This document shows positions 31,225 to 37,083 of a stretch of 37,083 nt of DNA, one piece after another. The notes beneath the pieces are model-generated. The model saw only the letters and a program-made list of their open reading frames with translations, was not told the DNA's origin and did no database searches. Made by a program: the position numbers and the translations under genes. Source of the stretch: Fibrobacter sp. UBA4309 (GTDB lineage Bacteria; Fibrobacterota; Fibrobacteria; Fibrobacterales; Fibrobacteraceae); contig NZ_DGUN01000025.1 in assembly GCF_002395745.1 (NCBI RefSeq), positions 1-37,083 of the forward strand, read 5' to 3'. Position 1 is the first letter of the stretch. Every line of letters begins with the position of its first letter.

Positions 31225-33114
31225 CTAGCGGAGTTTCTTTCCGCGCAGGTCGTAATATTTCTTGGTGCCGTCCATACCGGTCATTTCGAGGCGGAGGCTG
31301 TTGCCCTTGACCACGAGCCTGTTGCGTGCACTGACGGGCTTGAAGATCGTTTTCTTGGCCGGGATGGATTCCAGGTCGGTGTAGGTCGCCTTGCTTTTGG
31401 AAGACATGTCGTAGGCCTTGCCCGTGGCGAGAATCGCCTGGATGCTTCCGACTACGTAGGCAAACGGTGCGTTCCAGTTAATGGCGACTTCGTTGCTTGC
31501 AAAGCTGCAGCTGTTGTCGTAGTAGGCTTCTGCAGGGGGCTTGCCCTTGGCGTAGTCCTGCCTGCAGGTGCCGGCGTCGTTGGCGCTTGCGTTCGGGCCA
31601 CCGGAAAGCATGCCGGGAACCGGCGCTTCGATGCCGTCGGCCTGGCTTATGCGGTGGTGCGGGCTCATGACGGGGTTGACGCCATAGCCGGTCAGGTAAG
31701 ACTTGTCGAGCGGGTTACGGCCCAGCATGTAGTCCACGAGGCCGATGGCCGCCTGGAGATACTTGTCTTCTTTGGTGAGGATGTAGGCGTGGATGAGTAC
31801 CATGCCCTTGTTGGCCGCGATGCTGTTCGAACCCCAGTAGAAGTCGTTGTTGGTCATGGCGACGCCGAAACCGTTGTTCTCGAGGGAGGCGATGTAGTTG
31901 TCTGCCAAGGTGAAAATCATTGCCTTGGCGGAATCGACGTCGGCGGCTTCGAATATCTCGGGGTTGGTGGCGATGGTGAAGGCTTCGAGCATCAGGCTGT
32001 TGGACCAGCTTTGCAGCGTAGCTTTTTTGCGGTTAATCTTGAGCGTATGGATGGAATCGGTAAAGACCTTGTCGCCGGTGATGCGGAAAAGTTCGGCATT
32101 GCCCCAGAGTTTGAGTGTCCAGCCGATGGCGTCCGTATAGGAACCCGTACCGACGTCTTTCGGTTGTTCGTATATGGCGGTTGGGTGCGTGTAAGCCCAC
32201 CAACGGGCTTTTACGGCTGCCTTGGCGCAGGTGTTGGCGAAATCCTTGTCGAAGGGAGTGTAGATGTCTGCGGCAAGAGCCAAGACGGCGGCAAAGTTCC
32301 AGCTGGCTTCGATACCCTTGCCGATGGCGAACCTTGCTGCGGTCGCCTTTTCGGGCATGACCATGCCGGCGAACTGCTTGGTGGTGAGCTTGTGGAATAC
32401 GCCACCGTCGGCATCCTGCATCGAAAGCATCCAGTCCAGGTTCCAGCGGATCTCGTCGAGAATATCGGGAATTTCGTTCTTGCTTTCGGGAATGTTCAGG
32501 TTGAGCGTGTCGAAATAGGCTTTGTTCTGCTGGTAAAGCTGCAGGAGGGTATAGGTGGTAATGCCCGAGTTCACGACATACTTGCCGTAGTCTCCGGCGT
32601 CATACCAGCCCTTGGAACCGTTGAAGGTGGAATCGACGCTTGTCGTATGCCCTGTGGAGGCGTGATACCTGACGGCCGTGTCCGGGTGGCCAGCTGCACG
32701 GGCGTAGATTCCTGCGTATTCTTCTTCGAGGGCGGTTGACGCTCTTTGGAAGTAGAAGAACTTCAGGGAACCCTTGGTGACGCCTTCGTAGGCATTGTCC
32801 GAAACGACGACCGGATGCCCGGCTTCTTCGCCGTTAACGAAAATCGTATATGTACCGGGGGTGTTCAGTTCGCTGAAATCTACGAGCGAAGCGCTTTTCC
32901 CGGCCGGTTCCCAAGGCTGTGCTTCCGGGGCTTTTACGGAAAGCACTTCGGTTCCTGCGGAATCCTTGAAGACGACGTCCTTGCCGGCGGCGTCTAGAAC
33001 GGCAATTTGCTTGAGGCCGCCGGTCAGGAATCCGACCTGGTTCTGGAAAACCGTTGCTGCGAAAAGGGTGCTTGTCGCACAGGCTGTCGCAAGGAAGAAG
33101 TTCTTGAAAGTCAT
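31225..33114 (-). CDS. Secreted GH9 endoglucanase with N-terminal Ig-like domain and basic C-tail
   Basis: 629 residues from the ATG at 33114, after GAGGAAC; the upstream frame extension has no signal peptide. A signal peptide ends near residue 20. Residues about 22-106 are a CelD_N-like Ig domain (TVFQNQVGFL to HPVVVSD). The GH9 barrel follows: WYDAGDYGKYVV with Asp172 and Asp175 (nucleophile activation), LGRNPLDKSYLTGYG, PHHR (485-488), and NEVAINWNAP with the acid Glu542. It cleaves beta-1,4-glucan with inversion. The last about 35 residues end LRGKKLR, a basic tail like those of other Fibrobacter cellulases. It is monocistronic. The gene belongs to cellulose digestion. Confidence 0.93.
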   Translation of the reverse strand: MTFKNFFLATACATSTLFAATVFQNQVGFLTGGLKQIAVLDAAGKDVVFKDSAGTEVLSVKAPEAQPWEPAGKSASLVDFSELNTPGTYTIFVNGEEAGHPVVVSDNAYEGVTKGSLKFFYFQRASTALEEEYAGIYARAAGHPDTAVRYHASTGHTTSVDSTFNGSKGWYDAGDYGKYVVNSGITTYTLLQLYQQNKAYFDTLNLNIPESKNEIPDILDEIRWNLDWMLSMQDADGGVFHKLTTKQFAGMVMPEKATAARFAIGKGIEASWNFAAVLALAADIYTPFDKDFANTCAKAAVKARWWAYTHPTAIYEQPKDVGTGSYTDAIGWTLKLWGNAELFRITGDKVFTDSIHTLKINRKKATLQSWSNSLMLEAFTIATNPEIFEAADVDSAKAMIFTLADNYIASLENNGFGVAMTNNDFYWGSNSIAANKGMVLIHAYILTKEDKYLQAAIGLVDYMLGRNPLDKSYLTGYGVNPVMSPHHRISQADGIEAPVPGMLSGGPNASANDAGTCRQDYAKGKPPAEAYYDNSCSFASNEVAINWNAPFAYVVGSIQAILATGKAYDMSSKSKATYTDLESIPAKKTIFKPVSARNRLVVKGNSLRLEMTGMDGTKKYYDLRGKKLR

Positions 33115-33194
33115 GGTAAGTTCCTCTTGTTGTTCTAAAACTAGATTCGTGCGAGGAAATCTTGCCTTTTGGGAATACAAAAAGTGTTTTCAGG

Positions 33195-33226
33195 CGAAAC
33201 CACTTTGTATACATCCGTGTACGGAT
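33195..33226. promoter_or_regulatory. Palindrome-rich region upstream of the GH9 gene
   Basis: ATCCGT-GT-ACGGAT at 33213-33226 has perfect 6-bp arms. Nearby, ATACAAAAAGTG (33176-33187) faces CACTTTGTATAC (33201-33212) as an imperfect inverted repeat. Both lie between the glycosyltransferase stop and the GH9 start, so they may be operators of the GH9 gene. No confident promoter was assigned. Confidence 0.4.
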
Positions 33227-33228
33227 TT

Positions 33229-34200
33229 CTAGATGATTTTGTTCAATTTTTTAAGGAATTTGGGCGAAAAAAGGAAAATTAGCCGACGGATTACCATCAA
33301 GGAAGTCGGCCTGAAGAACAGGTGCTTGCGGACAAGGGCCTTCATTTCGGCGGAGCGCTTGTGGAACTCGCCGCGTATTTCCATAAATTCGTCGAAACTG
33401 ATGAAATTGAACAGCTTCCGGTAAAGCCAGAACCTTACGGTCTGCATGGCGCGCAGGTTCCTCTTGTCCGTGATGTTTTTTTCCAGTTCCCGGTGCAGGT
33501 CGATTATTTGGAACAGGCTGTCGATGCGTTTTTGGCGGTTGGACGGGTTGCTGGTAAGGCTGCCGGTATCGCGGCGCAGGTAGTTGTAGTGGATCCACGG
33601 GACCGACTTTATTGACTTGGCCAGGATCAACATCCTGGGCGCATATTCCATGTCTTCGTGGATAATCCCGTTTACGAAAGTCAGATGGTTGCGGTCCACG
33701 AACTCCTTGCGGATAATGAACAGCTGGACAGGCGAAAAATCGGTCCGGGTCTGTAGCAGTTCCTGCAGGTCCGTCTTGTGGGCGGTTTCGTGCGGCAACT
33801 TGCGTTCCAGGATTTTTTTGCCGTCGGATTCGCGGTACTCGCGAATGCGAAACAGAAAAACGTCTTCGTCGGCCTTGTCGAGCAGGGGAAAGACTTTTCC
33901 GAGGAAGCCTTCTTCAATCCAGTCGTCGCTATCGACAAACCAGATGTACTTCCCGGTGGCGGCGGCGGTGCCCTTGTTCCGTGCGGCGCTCAGCCCTTGG
34001 TTTTGCTGCTCGATTATCTTGATGCAGGCTTCACGGCTTGCGAATTCCCGGACGATGTTCATCGAGTTGTCGGTCGTGCCGTCATTTACGACAATGACTT
34101 CCAGGTTTGCGCGGTCAAATTCTTGGTCGAAAATGCTCTGCAACGTATGCCGCACATACTTTTCGGAATTATATACGGGAATGACGATGGACAGTAACAT
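33229..34200 (-). CDS. Family 2 glycosyltransferase
   Basis: 323 residues from the ATG at 34200 (MLLSIVIPVYNSE), behind AAAGG; the frame upstream is not GT2-like. The GT-A landmarks are VVNDGT (Asp40), NQGLSAARNKG and FVDSDDW (Asp90, Asp92, Asp93) for nucleotide-sugar and metal binding, then HEDMEYAPRM. The C-terminal third (Arg/Lys-rich helices) may bind the membrane. It transfers a sugar to a lipid or surface polysaccharide; donor and acceptor unknown. A minus-strand TATATT lies about 30 nt upstream. The neighbouring acyltransferase and OpgC-like gene make a surface-glycan role reasonable but unproven. Confidence 0.87.
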   Translation of the reverse strand: MLLSIVIPVYNSEKYVRHTLQSIFDQEFDRANLEVIVVNDGTTDNSMNIVREFASREACIKIIEQQNQGLSAARNKGTAAATGKYIWFVDSDDWIEEGFLGKVFPLLDKADEDVFLFRIREYRESDGKKILERKLPHETAHKTDLQELLQTRTDFSPVQLFIIRKEFVDRNHLTFVNGIIHEDMEYAPRMLILAKSIKSVPWIHYNYLRRDTGSLTSNPSNRQKRIDSLFQIIDLHRELEKNITDKRNLRAMQTVRFWLYRKLFNFISFDEFMEIRGEFHKRSAEMKALVRKHLFFRPTSLMVIRRLIFLFSPKFLKKLNKII

Positions 34201-34277
34201 TTGAAACCTTTCTTTTATGCCTGAAATATAGCTTAAACCGGGAAGATTTAAAGCTCGATCGTTTCGTACCCATAAAA

Positions 34278-34314
34278 TAGGTATTTCAAACATGGAAAAG
34301 CGCTTAAATACCTA
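34278..34314. promoter_or_regulatory. Inverted repeat between divergent genes
   Basis: TAGGTATTT (34278-34286) and AAATACCTA (34306-34314) are perfect 9-bp complements; the 19-nt centre contains the 8-bp palindrome AAGCGCTT (34298-34305). It lies between the divergent glycosyltransferase and small UreE-N-like genes, a position expected for an operator. Confidence 0.5.
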
Positions 34315-34349
34315 GATTTGGGAGGCTGACCACGTATCGAGGGAATATA

Positions 34350-34616
34350 ATGTTTTGCAACAGGATTCTAGGGACGACTCATCACGGCACCTACAAGAAG
34401 GTTGTCGACGTGCCGCTCCTGCGCGAAGAGCTGAATGCGCATTCGATCCGCTGTATCGCCCGTGATGGCGTGGAGGTGGAAATCGAGGTGGACGAGGAAC
34501 TGCAGGAAGGCGATATCGTGGCCGAGACGGAACAGAACGTTTACGCTATCAAGATCTATGTTCCGAAAAAGCAGGAACATGTAGAAGTCCCGCGGATGAA
34601 CAAGAGCTACCTCTGA
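34350..34616 (+). CDS. Small protein resembling the UreE N-terminal domain
   Basis: 88 residues. The start is preceded by GAGGGAA at a workable spacing. The pattern RILGTTHHG, then SIRCIARDGVEVEIEVDEEL, QEGDIVAET and YAIKIYV follows the strands of the UreE N-terminal domain (the peptide-binding-like half of the urease nickel chaperone). The metal-binding C-terminal half, with its His-rich end, is absent, and no urease gene is in view. A TATAAT at 34346-34351 overlaps the start codon but has no -35. It ends 10 nt before the convergent acyltransferase stop. It could be an unrelated small protein; the similarity is by eye. Confidence 0.5.
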   Translation: MFCNRILGTTHHGTYKKVVDVPLLREELNAHSIRCIARDGVEVEIEVDEELQEGDIVAETEQNVYAIKIYVPKKQEHVEVPRMNKSYL

Positions 34617-34626
34617 TCGGGGGAGG

Positions 34627-35775
34627 CTACTTGATGCTCAGGCTTTCGCGGACGCTCACGCGTTCCTTGCCGAGCAATCTATACAGCTTGCAACGAAATA
34701 GCGGGATGGCGGCGATGACGCCTGCGGCGACGACGCCTATCGAAAGGTAAGCTATGCCCGGCTTGTTGAAGGAATCCCTGCACAGCAGGCGCATCACGAG
34801 CAAGATATACCAGTGGACGGCGAGAATCACGAGAGCATTCCTCGAGATGTTCCGGAGGATTCCCTTTGCGATGCGGATGGGCGGGATGTCCGGGATTTTG
34901 TCCATGGCGACAAAAGCGGTGACAAGGCCCGTGATGCCGAAGGCGGAACTCGCGACGAATATCGGCAGGCTCTTGCCGAGGTCGTTGTTCATGATGCTGA
35001 AATTCGGGTCGGGGATTTCCGAGGCCGCATAGAGGACGAACGCCGTGACGGACGTGGCTGCGACCAGGCTCCAGGGGATGCCCCGCTTGCCCCAGTTGCA
35101 GAGCTTGTCGCGAATCGGGGCCTTGCAAATCCACCCGCAGGCGAAGAAAAAGAGCACCGTCAGGTCACGCTCTATCCCGAGCGGAAGGCGGATGTGGTTT
35201 TTGTACATAAGCCACCCGCAGGCAAGGCTTGCGACAGCTATTCCTGCGACTACCGGCGAGGGTTTCTTCAATAACTTTGCAAAAATGCATGCGACCTTTT
35301 GCACCGCGTAAAACAGCAGGCTCACGGAATACAGCGTGAATACGAACCATAGCGGCCCCGAGCCGATAGAGGACTTGCCCGCCACGAAGATTTTCGCGAG
35401 GTTCCAGTAGAGGTAATCCCAGGTAGTCGCAATTTCGGGGCGGATGTTCATGATGGTCATGCGCGGCGCTTTCGGGAATAGGTCAAAGTTGTAGACGACC
35501 GGGTCGAGCGCAAGGAACAACAGCGAAAGCAGGATGTAGGGAACAAGCAAAACGCGTGTTTTGTGTACAAAGTAATTCTTGAAGTTGCTGAAGCGACGCG
35601 TGCTGAACAGCATGCCCGAAATAAAGAAGAAGGCCGACATGCGAAGCGCGCTCAGGTGTAGCGTTCCCATGGCTGCCTGTGGGAAGGACTGCTCCACGTG
35701 ATAGAGGCAAACGAGCAAAAGAACGAATCCCTTGAATTCGTCAATCCAGCCGATTCTTGCGCTGCTGCCGCCCAT
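34627..35775 (-). CDS. Acyltransferase family 3 membrane protein
   Basis: 382 residues with about ten hydrophobic helices, the usual size. The N-terminal signature is WIDEFKGFVLLLVCLYHVEQ, with the probable catalytic His in LYHVEQ, then MSAFFFISGMLFS. Another typical piece is GSGPLWFVFTLYSVSLLFY. The family transfers acyl groups (often acetyl) to surface polysaccharides, lipids or peptidoglycan. The start is 3 nt from the metallo-hydrolase stop on the same strand, so they are probably one operon. No biochemical link between the two is evident. Confidence 0.86.
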   Translation of the reverse strand: MGGSSARIGWIDEFKGFVLLLVCLYHVEQSFPQAAMGTLHLSALRMSAFFFISGMLFSTRRFSNFKNYFVHKTRVLLVPYILLSLLFLALDPVVYNFDLFPKAPRMTIMNIRPEIATTWDYLYWNLAKIFVAGKSSIGSGPLWFVFTLYSVSLLFYAVQKVACIFAKLLKKPSPVVAGIAVASLACGWLMYKNHIRLPLGIERDLTVLFFFACGWICKAPIRDKLCNWGKRGIPWSLVAATSVTAFVLYAASEIPDPNFSIMNNDLGKSLPIFVASSAFGITGLVTAFVAMDKIPDIPPIRIAKGILRNISRNALVILAVHWYILLVMRLLCRDSFNKPGIAYLSIGVVAAGVIAAIPLFRCKLYRLLGKERVSVRESLSIK

Positions 35776-35778
35776 ATC

Positions 35779-36435
35779 CTAGTACCACCGCTTCTCGCTG
35801 GCAATGGTCGTCATGGGTCCGTGGCCGGGGAACACGACGGTTTCTCCCGGCAGGGTCAACAACTTGCTCTTGATTCCCGAGACGAGCGCTTCTTCGTCGC
35901 CACCGAAAAGGTCGCTGCGGCCACGGCTCCCCGCAAAAAGGATATCGCCTGCGAACAGGAGCGGCGGAACGTCTTCTTGGCCGTTCACGGTTCCCGGCTT
36001 TTCGCAGTAGAACGCGAGCCCGCCGGGGGAGTGTCCTGCCACATGGATGACCTGCAGCCTGATTCCCGGGATTTCGACGGTGTCGCCTTCGGCAAGGTAG
36101 TTGCCGAGCGCGGGCGAAGGCTCGCGCAGCGGAAGCCCGAACATCTGGCTCTGTTCTTCTTGCAGGTCCAACAGGAAGGCATCTTCTTCGTGGGCTTCCG
36201 GGGCGACTCCGTACGTGCGGGCCGCAAAGGCGTTCCCCAGCACGTGATCCAGGTGCAGGTGCGTGTTCAGGAGCCTTTTGACAGAAAGGCCGCTTTTTTC
36301 GAGGTAATCGGAAAGGGCCGCTTCTTCGCGCTCGTTCGAGGCGCTCGGGTCGATGAGGATGGCATCGCCCGAATCGTTGCCCAGGACGAACCCGTTGACT
36401 CCGAATGGGTTGAAAGTGAACTGTTTGAGCGTCAT
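35779..36435 (-). CDS. Metallo-beta-lactamase-fold hydrolase (glyoxalase II-like)
   Basis: 218 residues, the compact glyoxalase II/YcbL size. The metal-binding motif THLHLDH (58-64) is complete, and the later AGHSPGG, FAGDILFAGSRGRSDLFGG and FPGHGPMTT supply the remaining His and Asp ligands. Such enzymes hydrolyse thioesters such as S-lactoylglutathione or related substrates; YcbL-type members are common in anaerobes without glutathione. No signal peptide, so cytoplasmic. It is the first gene of the minus-strand pair with the acyltransferase, and divergent from the malic enzyme gene. Confidence 0.88.
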   Translation of the reverse strand: MTLKQFTFNPFGVNGFVLGNDSGDAILIDPSASNEREEAALSDYLEKSGLSVKRLLNTHLHLDHVLGNAFAARTYGVAPEAHEEDAFLLDLQEEQSQMFGLPLREPSPALGNYLAEGDTVEIPGIRLQVIHVAGHSPGGLAFYCEKPGTVNGQEDVPPLLFAGDILFAGSRGRSDLFGGDEEALVSGIKSKLLTLPGETVVFPGHGPMTTIASEKRWY

Positions 36436-36493
36436 TTCGGTAAAAAATACTAAAAAAAAGACCCTTTTATTATGATGTAAATTTTTTTAAATT

Positions 36494-36536
36494 TGCGTTC
36501 CCCTGGAACGCATATAGCTCGGCTTGGCAATGCCAA
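36494..36536. promoter_or_regulatory. Two perfect inverted repeats upstream of the malic enzyme gene
   Basis: TGCGTTCC-CCT-GGAACGCA covers 36494-36512 with 8-bp arms. TTGGCA-A-TGCCAA covers 36524-36536 with 6-bp arms. Both lie between the divergent metallo-hydrolase and malic enzyme genes. The second resembles an operator more than a terminator, since no T-run follows. Confidence 0.5.
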
Positions 36537-36564
36537 TACTAGTAATGGCGCTGCACTCGCCTTG

Positions 36565-36573
36565 TGCTATATT
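36565..36573 (+). promoter_or_regulatory. Extended -10 promoter element of the malic enzyme gene
   Basis: TG-C-TATATT (36565-36573) is an extended -10; transcription would begin near 36580, about 20 nt before the ATG, leaving room for the AAGGAGAG ribosome site. No convincing -35 is seen. Confidence 0.5.
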
Positions 36574-36601
36574 TGGCGCCCGAAAAAGACAAGGAGAGAA
36601 A

Positions 36602-37083
36602 ATGAGCAAGGATTTGAAAGAACTGGCTCTCGAATACCATTCCATGGGCAAGCCCGGCAAGATCGAAATCGTGCCGACCAAGCCGCACAGCACGCAGACG
36701 GACTTGGGACTTGCCTACACTCCGGGCGTGGCCGCCCCCTGTTTGGAAATCGAAAAGGATAACAATCTCGCTTACGAATACACCGGCAAGGGAAACCTGG
36801 TGGCCGTGATTTCCAACGGTACCGCAGTGCTTGGCCTTGGTGATATTGGAGCGCTGGCGGGAAAGCCCGTAATGGAAGGCAAAGCACTGCTCTTCAAGAT
36901 TTACGCGGGCATTGACGTTTTCGATATCGAAATCAACGAGAAAGACCCGAAAAAGTTCATCGAGATCGTGAAGGGAATCGCTCCGACGTTCGGCGGCATC
37001 AACCTCGAAGACATCAAGGCCCCGGAATGCTTCGAAATCGAAGACACGCTCAAGGCCGAACTCGACATCCCCGTGATGCACGA
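36602..37083 (+). CDS. Malic enzyme, N-terminal part (runs off the window)
   Basis: 160 residues are visible and the frame is open at the window edge. AAGGAGAG precedes the ATG. The N-terminal catalytic domain is intact: YTPGVAAPC (39-47, catalytic Tyr39), VAVISNGTAVLGLGDIGALA (67-86) and PVMEGKALLFKIYAGIDVFD (89-108) with the catalytic Lys94. It matches the MaeB-type group that oxidatively decarboxylates malate to pyruvate with NAD(P). The downstream NAD(P) domain and any phosphotransacetylase-like extension are outside the window. It may supply NADPH and pyruvate in this fermentative organism. Confidence 0.9.
   Translation, partial: MSKDLKELALEYHSMGKPGKIEIVPTKPHSTQTDLGLAYTPGVAAPCLEIEKDNNLAYEYTGKGNLVAVISNGTAVLGLGDIGALAGKPVMEGKALLFKIYAGIDVFDIEINEKDPKKFIEIVKGIAPTFGGINLEDIKAPECFEIEDTLKAELDIPVMH

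Noticed and set aside
31207..32739. 510-codon plus-strand frame opposite GH9
   Set aside because: Shadow of the GH9 gene, with Gly/Val-rich non-protein-like composition.
34346..34351. TATAAT as the -10 of the UreE-N-like gene
   Set aside because: It overlaps the ATG, would start transcription inside the gene, and has no -35; likely chance.

Overview
The window reads as chromosomal DNA of a Fibrobacter species (phylum Fibrobacterota). This rests on gene content: a lipoprotein with the Fibrobacter succinogenes major paralogous domain (TIGR02145 type) behind a Ser-rich linker, a TIGR02147-type regulator, secreted GH9 and GH51-like glycanases, and a Gram-negative envelope gene set (TolC, MlaC, LolA, beta-barrel proteins). 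No phage, insertion sequence, CRISPR array or plasmid feature was seen. The family assignments come from reading motifs, not from searches.

Layout. 1-307 is non-coding and rich in short repeats. 308-7124 is a tightly packed plus-strand run of seven genes: a GH57-fold protein that appears to lack its catalytic residues, a membrane-anchored STAS protein, a lytic transglycosylase, a TolC-type channel, an MlaC-like lipid carrier, a membrane protein with a Pro/Ala linker, and an RsuA-type pseudouridine synthase. It converges on an HU-type gene (minus). An array of DnaA-box-like 9-mers separates HU from a divergent tRNA-dihydrouridine synthase. 8825-10803 is a self-contained unit: paired operator-like sites, a probably leaderless TIGR02147 regulator, a lipoprotein and a terminator. 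10856-14155 carries the large GH51-like enzyme and a DUF1232 protein.

14207-16882 (minus) is an aminotransferase plus citrate synthase operon, followed on the plus strand by the FISUMP lipoprotein and a branched-chain aminotransferase. 19261-20790 (minus) holds a tRNA(CAU) whose first ten bases overlap the 3' end of a glycogen-synthase-like gene. 20938-24380 contains an abundant-looking lipoprotein, a structured intergenic region, and a minus-strand barrel protein plus OpgC-like pair. 24489-28976 is a coupled plus-strand operon lolA / propeller protein / PorV-like barrel / recF.

29142-36435 contains mscL, an EamA transporter, coaE, a GH9 endoglucanase, a family 2 glycosyltransferase, a small UreE-N-like protein, an acyltransferase and a metallo-hydrolase. 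The window ends inside a malic enzyme gene (36602 onward).

How the genes fit together. Most products serve the envelope or plant-polysaccharide digestion: secreted glycanases, Lol and Mla style transport, outer-membrane barrels and surface lipoproteins. A second group is central metabolism feeding amino acids (citrate synthase, two aminotransferases, malic enzyme). The most unusual signals are two alpha-glucan-type proteins with missing catalytic or ligand residues, 7-bp-periodic intergenic repeats of three sequence types, a helically phased DnaA-box-like array, a mirrored operator pair over a leaderless promoter, and the CDS/tRNA overlap.
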